From the NCBI GenBank assembly GCA_028335825.1, contig JAIOKI010000020.1, positions 1 to 64,000 on the forward strand: DNA of 64,000 nucleotides. The letters run 5' to 3'. Below are positions 46,181-58,110 of this stretch, piece by piece (position 1 is the first letter of the stretch; the number at the start of each line of letters is the position of its first letter). The notes beneath the pieces were generated by a model. It was not told where the DNA came from. It did not search any database and was given only the letters and a program-made list of their open reading frames with translations. Position numbers and translations under genes: made by a program. The DNA is from Nosema muscidifuracis (taxonomy: Eukaryota; Microsporidia; Nosematidae).

Positions 46181-47500
46181 ACTTAAAATTCATTGATAGA
46201 TTTTCTTTATCATCTTAAACAATATTTTGATAATAAATTTAATTTTGTATTGTTGTCCGTAAGAACTAAATAGATAACATTTTTTTAAATATTAAAATTT
46301 ACTTCTTTAAGTATTCTGATGATTAATTCACATTCAATTAATAAGTATATTTTAAAGAGAAATTGATTTAGCTTTGTCTATCTTGTCTATAAAAAAGTAA
46401 TTTCAATCTCTTAAGACTTCATAGAAGTGTCAGTTTTTTATCTTTTTCAGATCTATATATGCATTTGAAGTTTGTTAAAATATCATTAAACTTACGTATT
46501 AATTCTAGATTTATTATTGTAAAGGAATATTGAGTGATTGACATGAAGATCATAAATATGCATCTTTTATGATTTTATATATATTGTAAATTATGATCGT
46601 GTTATACTTTGATTACATATACTCTTATTTCTACATTCATTGGGACAATATACTCTTGTACAAAAGGAATAAATTATTTAATACTTCTATGTTTATTGAG
46701 TAAATATATACTAAATGTAAGACTGCTTCTGTAATTTGATAAATCTTTTAAATTTAATTTACTAAATCAAATTCATATATTGAAATATTTGATCAATATT
46801 ATTAATATTATTAATAATATAGAATATATCAATCTAAAAGATATTTAGAAAAATAAAATTCTTTTTTATTTCTAGTAATATATCTTTATAAATTATATAA
46901 TGTTATTCTCTACTTTTCATTGAATATTTTAACTTACCTTGATTAGTTTGTCATCATAATGAAACATACAAATATTTTTATTAAACAAGAAGAAAATGTC
47001 AATTGTAAGAATATATGTGTTACTATGATTTATGAAATAATTATTTTTCTCTATGTGATATATGAAAATTAAGTCGTATGATTTTTATCTAATATCAATA
47101 TAAGTGTTTAAAAATAGATAATCATCATTAACTTTGTAATTTTTTAATATCTTATATTGTATACAAAATTATCTTCATCATGATGTAATGTATCATAAAT
47201 CAATAGGTAAGTAATATTTACTTAGAAGTATCTCTTTGATTACAAATAACCCTGAGATAGATCTTCTGTACTAAAAATAAACAGAATGTAAAAAAATAAA
47301 AAATTCAATATGGGTATGAATTTATTAATTTATTTCTGACATTATATATTAAAAAACAACATATGAAGAAATTTTAAAAATCTTTTTTATATACAAAACT
47401 TTGTAGATGAATATTATTTTAATAATATAAGAAAATTAAAATTTTATCAAAATTGACTACAATTCTTTGATACTTGTTAAACTTCTTTTATTAGATATAA
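46180..47500. other. Gene-free stretch
   Basis: No frame or repeat that I can support; may include the worn 5' end of the gypsy fossil to its right. Confidence 0.35.
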
Positions 47501-50100
47501 TCAGTAATTTTCTACAATAAGAATAGATAAAAATTTAATTGTCTTTTTGTGGTATTAAATACAGGGAGATTTTATGAACTAAGTAAGTTCCTTAAGATGT
47601 TGATCTTTGAAAGCTAAATATATAGGCTTGAAATTGGTGATTGTTTAGCCTGTGAGTTCAGACTAGTGTCTGTTTATGTTCTTATATATTGCAGCAAGTT
47701 AGATTTTTATAAATATATATGAATTAATTTATAAGAATAAAAGAAACTTATTTATTGGGAGGATTTTTATCACAAAGGTATTCTATTGTTTTATAGTTGA
47801 TTACTATGAAAGTTCATTCATTAGCTATTTAAAAAGTAATCTTAAATATTTTATTTTCCTTATTTGTATTTTTAATTTATAAATATATCATCTATTGTAT
47901 TGCATAACTCATCCTACAATATATTTAATTATATCTGACCCTTGAAATAAAAACTAGTCCCTTATAAACATATAAATAATGATTTTTATGTGAAATATCA
48001 CTCTTAGAAAATAAATGATTTTATTGAATTTTCATATATGAATAATATTTTATATCTATCTATATATTCTCTTAAATTATTAACATATATAAACACATAA
48101 GAAATTCTAAAATATATAATTTTATCAATAATATAGTAGATGAATATATAATTTTATGCTATCTTCTTAATATTACAAAATTAAAAAGATAATAATTTTT
48201 TTTAATTATTCTCTTGTCTATCTAATTCATATATAAATAATTTACATTTATTTTTTTCTAATTCAAAATAACAAAAATTTATTCCTGTTCTGAGAATGGA
48301 AATGTTTTATGTCTAGTCAACTGATAATTTATATTTTTAAAAAATTTTACCCCAATATAATATTAATATATGTATAGAGAATTTTAGAAATAGTGCAGGT
48401 TTTCCTTTAACAAATTTAAGGAAGGTTCTCAAAACGTAGTAATTCTAAACTACCAAATTTATAAGAAAACTGAATTATAGTGATTGTAGGAACAAATCCT
48501 TAAATATGTCTACTCGAGTTAGGTTTAACAAATATACAATAGAAAAGATGAATCCACTAAAATTATTAGAAACTTAAGTGAAGATTTTTATGTAGAATTA
48601 TTTTTAGTTGAGATAAATATATTAAGAATAAAATCAGAAAGCTAGATATTGAATCATGAGAAATACTAATTATATTTTAGAGGAACTTAGTAACTAAGCA
48701 TGGAAAATATGGATACAATATTTAACGATTATTTATAAATTTATATTAAGGAAATATCTTGAAAGTGAATGTAATTAGTACTGATAAAGACTTAGATCAT
48801 AATTTTTTGAAAATAAAATAATGTATAGATATGATAAGTTCATTAGCTTAGAGTACAAATCATTAGAAGTGATTAAGAAATTATGTAAATGATAGGAGAA
48901 AAAGATATATTACACTACATTACTAAATTATGATTAAAAATGGATATATCACATCAAAATAGTCATGGTTCAATAATGTAAGATTAGTGCTCAAAAATAA
49001 TGAAATAATATTTCGACAAATTGAATAAGCTAATGAAAAGGGATATTTATTTTTTTGCTATATATAGATAATATTTTGTAAAGAACATTTTATAGAATTT
49101 TTATAACAAGACATATAAGTAGCATAGAAATAGTTGTATTGATACATACAGGTGATATAATAAAAAAATTTGATCAAGCTGGTCTGATTGTGAATAACTC
49201 TAAAAATTATATTAAAACAGATAGAGATTATAATGGCATTATTAAGAGTCTATAGGAGATTAATAAAGAATTGTACAGATAAATTATATCTTTATAATAA
49301 GACGTGTGATAATAAATTTAAATAAATTAAAGGTTCAAAAAGATATTTCATATTCTAATAAAGACCTAAGAGTAGTATTAAGTCATATATTAGATAATGA
49401 AGATACAAGCAGTAAAATTAAATCGCTCATTTACACAAAAAATGTTATGTTAATTGCTGAGAATTTCTAATATTTTTCTGAGGATAGTGTTTACTGATCA
49501 TGTGTCTTAGAAGTTTTAACAGAATAATCACATGTCATGATTTCGATGAAATTTATCTGTAGAATCAAAAACGAAATATCACATGTTGATGTTTTCTCAA
49601 GTTTGATGAATAATGAACATAAAGTGAAATTTGGAAATGTAGATTATATTGAAATTTTTTAAGATCTTATGGTGAGTTGGTTTATAGAATTATGAAGCCA
49701 ACATCTGAATAAATGAAGAAGTGACTAGAAAAATTCCTTATGTGCAAGAAGTATAGCATAGTAAAAATTAATGGATTTAGATATTTTCGTGAATTAAGCC
49801 AGGTGAGAATATAGCTTTTTATTCATTGGTTTATACAAGAAGTAAATCATTTTACAATTAGTACAATAGACAGATGAATTTAGATAATATTGACTAAGCA
49901 CATAGAAAATCTTTTTTTCAAACATTTATCTTTGACTGTAAAAATTAGAAATTGTATTTTAGAAGAGGAAATAATATCACACTACTTCTTTATATCATTA
50001 TAATTCTAATATGAAAGATGTTTATTAATATTATTAATATTAGATTAGATAATGTAATAAAAGTAGAAATGTAGGGAAGACTTTTTTCACTATTTTAAAA
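47500..50100 (+). mobile_element. Ty3/gypsy LTR retrotransposon fossil
   Basis: Plus-strand frames show, in order, RT-like sequence with a worn Tyr-Ile-Asp-Asn/Asp active-site block near 49055-49080, the downstream RT/connection part (about 49130-49215), an RNase H-like part (about 49350-49450) and the short linker ending in a 'Val-Asp-Val-Phe-Ser' block near 49580-49600, at which the integrase part would begin. Order and spacing fit Ty3/gypsy pol. LTRs not found. Old, with many breaks; limits approximate. Confidence 0.5.
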
Positions 50101-52830
50101 AGATTTAATATGCATTAAATATAAACTTTATTAAGATAAATGACGATCTAGATTTATGAATGTATTGTTATTTTAAGTTTTGATATATTTGTTAAAAATA
50201 GATTACTCATCAAGATTGATTTATACCTCTTAATTTCAAGTGTTGTGATGTGACCTTGTCATTGTACAATATTTTTACTATAATCATTATAATATCATTA
50301 AAGTTTATCATCAAATGTTTGAATTCTATAGAATTTGATTTAAAGATATTAAAGTTCATCTCGATTAGAGCATATATAATTTTTTAATCAAATAACACTA
50401 CTAATAGATATATTAATGATAAAATTTTACCTTATAAATGTCTATTTATTGTTAATTAGATTTTTACTCTATATTATAATAATGTAAAATTATTATAAAT
50501 GAAATATTACGTATCTCTAACATGACAAGTCAAGGTGTATAAAATATTTTATTAATTTTATATAGTTTAGTATATATGCTATTTATTTATTCACATTATA
50601 TCTAAATAATTTTTATATATCCGAATTTATCCACCCTCACTTTATAATATCATAAATTAATCTTTCGTTTAATTGAGTTTTATAATTATAGATTTTACAA
50701 AAGTAAAATATTTACCTTTTTTACTTTAATTTACTAATATTATTCTTCCTTAGAAGTATTTTCTCTAATATAGACATTTAATTAGATTTATGATGTGGAA
50801 TGATTAAATGTTTTATTTATATGTGAGACGTAATCTGACATCTTCTAATTTTTTTATTACAGAATCTTAAATACAATAATGGTCATGTAATTTTGTAAAT
50901 ATCATTATTTTCACATTCTATATCTGTAATTATATATTTTTCATCATGTGTATATTTGTGTTTATTAATTGTTAATATAATTGTAAATTCAATGGACTTG
51001 TTTGATATATTAAATGATAATAAATCTAAAAGTATGTATTTTTTTTTATGTTTATATTTGAACTAATATTAAATTATACAATTATCTATGTCAGATTAAT
51101 TTTATCTTTTTATTAGTCTTTTGAGTATAACATGCATATTTCTTATTCACTCATACTTTAATTTTTCAACATTTCTATTACATTTAATTTGACTCATAAA
51201 GCCCTTGAATCTTCATCGAATATATCAATTCCAAGAATAATGCTTTTTTGATATTATTTAATGGTTTTATATTATTTTTAATATCAATTAAATATAACTA
51301 AGATTCATCATATATCTACACATTTTAATTTTTTATATCTTAGATGCCTAATTTGTTATCAATTTAAAAAAATAGATTTTTAATTTTTTAGTTAAACATT
51401 GATTTGTTTGTATCTTAGTATGCTTACATCAATTTAAATAAAAATCTATCTATTTTTTCACATGCAAATGTAAGGCTTTATAAAAAACATAATAATAACA
51501 ATATTCAAGCTGCTCATGTAATAAATGAAATCTTTCTAGACATTTAATATTGTCATTGAATCACTTTGTATTTTGAAACATCTAAATTATAAAATACTCA
51601 TAGTTACCTAACCTAAATTTGATGAAAAGCTAAGGTAATTTTTATTATATAAAATAAAACCATACATTCACTACAATATCAATTAATTATAATATTTATG
51701 TCTAATTATAGATCTGTTTATTTAAATTAAAAAAAATTAATTATGTTTCATAATTGTAATTTTAATAATCTAAAGAATTTATTGACCATCTTCTACTTAT
51801 TTCAAAATAAATAGGAAATTCTTATGATCAAAAATCTAAAGTTGTACTTTTCTCTCGTCCTTTATATTCCAATAGAATTATAAAAATTTACTATATTTTG
51901 GATGAAATTTAATAATTATATCATATAGTGTTAACTTAATAAGTTTTTATTGTACAAACTTTTATCTTTAGAAACTAAGCTTATTCTTGTATAGTAAAAA
52001 AAAAACAGAAATTAAAAGCTTTGTTCTACCAAGACACGTAGTCATACGTCAGTAATATTTTCACACTTAGTGGTCTTACATTCTTATATTATAAATATAA
52101 AGTTATTTTAAGTCACTTGTTTATTTTAGCAGCGGAAACTGTTTTTAACATATCTGAATTTCATTGTGTCAACAATTTATAATCCTTTTAACTAATCACT
52201 AGATGTATTTTAATTATTATAAAATCTTGCTTTTTTTAGGTTTGTTATCGTAAATCTTGTGATAATTCTCAGATAAGTTATTTAGTTAAATTAAGAAACA
52301 TATCTTTAGATCAATGCTAGTATAAATTTGATTTCATTTTTAACAATAAATTTTCATATAGTTGTCTAATAGTCCAATATACTTGTTTAAAAAATATTAC
52401 ATACTATTAAATATTCTACTTAGTAATAATAGTTGATAAGAAATTCGCATTTTTTATTTTAATTTTAAAATTACATTCAAGTATTTATAAAACACATAGA
52501 CTTTAAATATCAAAAAAGTAGAATTTCTTTTTAGTTGATTTTTTTGTCTCTAATGTGGTTAACTAAGAGTATATTAAAATGTTTAAGAGTTTTTTGATTA
52601 CAATTAATATCTGTATCTCTCTCTAGCTAAATACTTAGCATGGCATAATTTATTTTATCAAATTGTTGATAATAAATTATTTTTTTAATTCGTTATTTTG
52701 TCGTTTTATACTCAGAAAATAATTTTAAAATATTTATGGGTATTACTACATATTTTTTATAAATGAAAATCTAAATTAAGTTAAGAGGCAAATATTATAA
52801 AAATTAAGATTAGTTTATACATATCCACAT
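50100..52830. other. Gene-free stretch with one minus-strand trace
   Basis: Minus-strand frames at about 50190-50400 have protein-like composition ('ILYNDKVTSQHLKLRGI') but are short and unassigned. The rest is AT-rich with no gene, RNA or repeat that I can support. Confidence 0.35.
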
Positions 52831-53241
52831 TTATTCTTTTGTAAGAACGTTTTTATTTTCATATTCAGAAGCTCTAGAACTCATCCAAACAGTTTCTGAT
52901 GTTTCCTTAAAGTAGAACACAGCATCAGCATTATATTCACAAATTAAAGGAGGACAAGGATCTGAGTCTTTATAAGCAAAAATCCTATATCCCTTTGGCA
53001 ATGATTTAAGAGTAAATTTTGTAAAGTCTTCTTCAAAGCTTTTTTCGTTTTCATTACTATCACCACGTTGGCACTCAATGTAGATTTTAGTAACTCCTTC
53101 AAATGAATCTTTATTTTCTCCTTCAATATAAAAGTTAGTGATATTTTTTAAGATGTAACCTTCATATTCTAAAATATTATCTTTTGACCTGTTAATCTCA
53201 GCAGTAAATATATTTGTAAAGAAAAGACTAATGATATTCAT
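52831..53241 (-). CDS. Small secreted protein (136 aa)
   Basis: 136 residues. Signal peptide MNIISLFFTNIFTA, then a soluble acidic domain with a beta-rich look and three cysteines: one in 'IYIECQRGD' (about residue 58), two in 'DPCPPLICEYNADAVFYF' (about 98-113). No membrane segment. Base and residue composition is clearly less AT-driven than its surroundings, so it appears to be under selection. The ATG is preceded by AACCCAT, a good CCC start element. It stands alone, read opposite to the genes on its right. No family recognised; candidate secreted effector or wall protein. Confidence 0.8.
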   Translation of the reverse strand: MNIISLFFTNIFTAEINRSKDNILEYEGYILKNITNFYIEGENKDSFEGVTKIYIECQRGDSNENEKSFEEDFTKFTLKSLPKGYRIFAYKDSDPCPPLICEYNADAVFYFKETSETVWMSSRASEYENKNVLTKE

Positions 53242-53250
53242 ATGGGTTCT
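53242..53250 (-). promoter_or_regulatory. CCC element next to start codon
   Basis: Reads AACCCAT immediately before the ATG (GGG on the plus strand at 53244-53246). Confidence 0.65.
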
Positions 53251-55242
53251 TAAAAATTTTTTATTTAACCTAAAATAAATTAAATTTTAAGAATTAATAT
53301 ATAATATTTAGTTTTTGATTTAATTTAAGATTAATAATTATATGTATTTTAGATTTTTTTAAAGTGGTTTTTTCTTGATGGGAAAGTATGCAATTTTGTT
53401 TAAAAAAATCATTTAATTTAAATTTGTTTATTTTAATTACTGATTTAAGTATTTTTTAATTAAATACATAAACTATATCTTTTTAATATATTATATTGTC
53501 GATTTAATTTGCAATTATAAAAGCAATACTTTCTAATAATTTTCTTAATTTAAAATCTTTAGTATCTATATAAATTTATTGATTAAATAATTTGATAATA
53601 TATCAAATCTTTTTTGTTTACTAAGAAAATATATTTAAATTAAATAATAAATTTTTCATGTGTAAATAACAAATATTTCTCAATAATCTACATTATATCA
53701 AATTTATTATTAATTTATATTAATGTTTATTTTGATATAAAATAATTTTTATAATCAAAATAAATTATGATAATTATTACAATGCTATTTTATAGGATTA
53801 AATAATCTCTTGTTTTAATACCAGCAATGAATATAGAATTTATAAATATCAATTATTAACTAATTATTATATAATTCATGTGAGTTGTAAAAATAGACGA
53901 GATATGATACATTGATTTTTAAGTAAGAAATTAAACGTATCATTATAAAATATATATTTTCCTTTCTCTTAAATATTAACAGTCTAAAGATCATTGTAAA
54001 TTTATAATCATCTTTCTAATCAATATATTTTCCATTTTTCTAAAAGAAAACATGTGTGTATTTATATCTCTTAATTTCTTCTCTAGAATGATATTCATAT
54101 ATTTATTAATTCTAATTATTTTCTAGATATTATAATATATTACTCAATATTAATAATGTTTAGAACAGATCATCAATAAAATTTTAATGATATGTCAAGC
54201 ATCTCATTTAACATTGCGTAAAAGTTTTAAGAAAATATAATTTCAAAAGAATGTTTTACAATACAGATATTTAAAAAAAAACAATTTAATAGATACAGTA
54301 GAACATCGTATTTACATTATTTTGAAAGTGATAACTCACTGTATTTTATATTTTTCTAATAATTTAAAATCATAAAGAGATATCATGAATTTTCTTTATA
54401 ATTGTTATAAATCCATAGAGATTTACATATTGATAAATAATATTCTATTATGTTAATAATTAAATTTTTAATCATTTATAATCTTTTCTTTTAATTACTG
54501 GATGATTTAAATAATAATCAACCAATTATATTTATTTGGAAGACATTACCAAATGCTAGAAAAATAAATTGATAATAGAAAATGTAGTACTTATTACAAT
54601 AATACTAATTATAATTTATAAATGAAATAAATAGTTTACTTTCTTACATTGTTTAGGAGTACATCAAGTAATCAAAAATATTTCATCAATGAGAAATAAA
54701 TATTTTTTGCAATAAATAAGAAAATAATTATTTTTAAATAATTACATCAAAAAAGATTCAGACACATATACTGGGTATATAAAGCAATAATAATATGTCA
54801 TTAAATTTCTATGATAGTTAATAATTCACATATATTAAATATAAACAAAAATTTTAATATTTGATGATGTCATTATGATCAATTCTAGTGTTTATTTTTG
54901 TCACTAAATACACTTAATTTTCAATGTTATACAATAAATAATGATTCTTTTTTATTCACAAAGTGATTTTTTATATAATATAATCATTAGATGTTATATA
55001 AATATATTTAAATTATCTTATGAAAAAATAAATCTTTTCAGTTTTTAATAAAATTTATAAATTTTAAATAATCAATAAATAATAAAAAATAAATATGATA
55101 TATAATTGCGTCATATTTATTTTTTATTTTTTTAAATTATAATAAATTACTGTGTTAGTTGTTTTGATAACAATTAAACAATTTAGTCTAATTTTTTAAT
55201 TTATTTGAAATTAAGAATAAATTCAAATTTTTTTTATCCTTC
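53251..55242. other. Gene-free stretch
   Basis: Very AT-rich; no believable frame, RNA or repeat. Intergenic region between two divergently read secreted-protein genes. Confidence 0.45.
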
Positions 55243-55806
55243 ATGCTTTTTTTATATTTCACTCTTTCATATTTATTACCAGCCAAATTAATTGATGATA
55301 ACGATCAACTGGATTATGAAGATGGTAAACTAGATGATGTTATTTCAAAGAATATATTCAATGTTTATCATAATGGAAATATAACAGAATTATATATATT
55401 CAATACTGATCATTTCAAAAAATTGATTAATCCTTCCTCAGATACCAATGGATTTGCTTTAATTAATCATAATTCTAGACCAATTGATATTGATGATCAT
55501 AAAACAATAGCATCATATACCAATGGGGATAAGTTCCAAATTTTATTCAATACTAATCTAATTATTTATGAAGATAAGAAGTACACTCATATAATATTTC
55601 CTAATAATATTCAAGTATACTCTAATTTTTTATTGGGCATCTATCATAGAGAAATCTCATTAAGAAAAATTAACATTATAATAAGAAACCGTAATAAAGA
55701 ACAAGAATTTACAAATTTTAATTACTTAAAGTTATCTGGTAGATTAAATATAAAAATAACAAAAGATAAGATAACTTTAAATAAAGAAATAAATAATTTT
55801 TTTTAG
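55243..55806 (+). CDS. Secreted protein of unknown family (187 aa)
   Basis: 187 residues. N-terminal signal peptide MLFLYFTLSYLLPA, then an acidic stretch (DDNDQLDYEDGKLDD) followed by a beta-rich soluble domain ('GNITELYIFN', 'FALINHNSRPIDIDDH', 'KFQILFNTNLIIYEDKKYTHII') and a basic C-terminal part. No cysteines and no further membrane segment. The signal sequence and acidic beginning resemble those of the 99-residue membrane protein at 34066-34365, but the rest does not align. The ATG is preceded by TATCCTTC, the CC start context. Ends in TAG. Function unknown; exported. Confidence 0.8.
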   Translation: MLFLYFTLSYLLPAKLIDDNDQLDYEDGKLDDVISKNIFNVYHNGNITELYIFNTDHFKKLINPSSDTNGFALINHNSRPIDIDDHKTIASYTNGDKFQILFNTNLIIYEDKKYTHIIFPNNIQVYSNFLLGIYHREISLRKINIIIRNRNKEQEFTNFNYLKLSGRLNIKITKDKITLNKEINNFF

Positions 55807-58110
55807 TTTATATTAAATAAGTTTGTGGACTAATTAATCATATCAATAGTTTTACAATTATATTTTTTTCACTGTAATAACTCCTTTATTAAAGATAAAG
55901 CTATTAAACGTCATCTTGATAATTTAAGATTATATATAACATTCTTTTAATTTATTACACTTTATAGTGTTTGTATAAAAGGTTATAAAACATATTCCGC
56001 AATTATATAAGGCATACTTACAATATATTTATAGTAAAACAATTATTATCCACGATTAAATTTGTATTCAAAATTACTCCTTTTTGTTATGAAGTATTAT
56101 AACATAATTTATTAACTTTTAAAAAAGTATGTAATTGAATACACTAATTTTTGATATTTATTTTTTACCATTTTATTATAATTTTTATTTTTGATATCAT
56201 ACATATTAATAGTATCATATCAATGAATTTTATTTTGTTTTGTCATAGCTAATACAAATAATAGTTTTCTGTATAATTTTAACGATAATTGTAATTTATC
56301 TATATAATTATAAAAAGAGAATAATCATTAAAAATTAATGCTTAAATTACATGTTCTTAACTGTAATAATTATAAAAAGTTTAATAGTTTTGTATATCAA
56401 AAAATTTTAGTTTGTGTTTATTCTTTTACAATTGTCGTATTGATTTTAGCGACTATTGTATATTAAATATTAACACTTTAAAAAAGGTTGTCATTAATAT
56501 AAAAAAAGTATTTAAGAATATTTTTTTTTGGTTTCTTTAGGATTAAACTAAAGAAATTTAAGTTAAACTAGAAAGTCACATTAAATCTTCTCTAGGTGAT
56601 GTCTTTAATGTTGTAAGAATAAAATATCATTATTTCAGAATACAAACTATCTATTTAATTTAGACAAGCTTTTGAAGATGTGTATAGAATTTAAACCTAT
56701 AGCATTATATAATAAATATTACCATTTTACATATGATGATCAAATAATCATTAAAATATCTATATTCTAATTAAAAATATAGATAAATCTTGGAATTATA
56801 TATAAAATATATATATTATAATGAAAAGATAAAAATTTTACCAGATATCTAATATTTGACCACTTTTAAGTAAAGAAGAATGTTATATTATTGTATTCTC
56901 TGAGGCAAAACTAATGATGCCAACGAAGAATTTATTTAAATTAAAAAAGATGATTAATTATAATATATTGTTTTTTATAAGTTCAATGCAACTCTTAAAG
57001 ACCTTCAAATTTAAATAAACTTATTTAAAATGTTTATAAGGAAAACTAAAAAAAATATAAAGTATGTTGATAAGAAAAACAAGATTATAAATTATTTTGC
57101 AAATTTAATTCACGGCTTATTTTTAGAAAAACTTATGTTGATTGGAAATAGAAATTTAATTGAGTTTAGATAATATTTTTTTAATAAAGAGCATTTTGTG
57201 TGATAAGTTTGTAGAATTTTTTTTTAAACAGCTTGTTTGTCTTTGCTAAACTAGTTCAATTTGATATCTTACTTTAATCAACTTTTTGCATTTGACTTTA
57301 TTTTATTATAGCATGTATTCTTTAGTCAATATTATTTAATTATAAGGCTTTTACTATTTCTAGAGTATGTTATAATCCTTTTTTAAATTTAAAAATAGCT
57401 GTTATGTTCCTTATTCTTTGTGTTACCAAACATCTATCAAAAGAAAACAACAAGATATCTTTTTACAAAAATTTTGAGGTTGCTTTAGAAATATACATTT
57501 ACATTTTGCAATAAATAGGAGTAAGCCTCTATTATATTTAACTCAAATATTTAAAAGATACTAATATTTAGATTTTTGCTTTATTTCAAATTCTATTATA
57601 AGTAAAAATTTTGCTAAATTTTTCATTTTTTAATTAAGCTTGAAATTAGTGACATTTCAAAATTTATTTTTTAGTAAATAAAATTAAATGAATTATAGTT
57701 TGTCTTTAAGTTCTTCAATTATTTAACTGTCATATAAGTCACAATTTTTATCACATGTCAAAAATATTACATCATAACACTTGTCAAACCTATGTCATTT
57801 AATGATTAAAGCTAAAGATTTGAAAATTCAAAAATATTAGTTTAATTAAAAAAGCAGCAAATATAAATAAAATAAAATCGACACATTTTAACAACTTTTT
57901 ACAAAAGCAAAAAATTATTTACATGTCAGAATATAGTAATTATAGAATTTATATTGAATTAAAAATATTTTAATTTAAGATTAAACTTATAAGCTAAGTC
58001 TTGATTTATAAATAACTGAGAGATTAAACTTTTTTATGTAAAATATGATAATTTTTTATTTTTTTAATTTAAATTGTAAAATATTTAAACAAAAAAATTA
58101 TGAAACCCTT
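55807..58110. other. Intergenic stretch with possible worn coding trace
   Basis: Plus-strand frames at about 56870-57010 ('SKEECYIIVFSEAKLMMPTK...') and around 57170-57240 look weakly coding and could be an old gene before block B; identity unknown. The rest is AT-rich. The last ~40 bases resemble the upstream sequence of the 40088 gene. Confidence 0.35.
58103..58110 (+). promoter_or_regulatory. CCC element next to start codon
   Basis: AAACCCTT directly before the ATG at 58111. It decides the start: an upstream in-frame ATG at 58045 lacks such an element and would add 22 residues absent from the paralogue. Confidence 0.7.

Noticed and set aside
58045-58110. Upstream ATG adding 22 residues to the block B 541-family protein
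   Set aside because: The paralogue starts at the equivalent of 58111, both then have 541 residues, and the CCC element lies directly before 58111.
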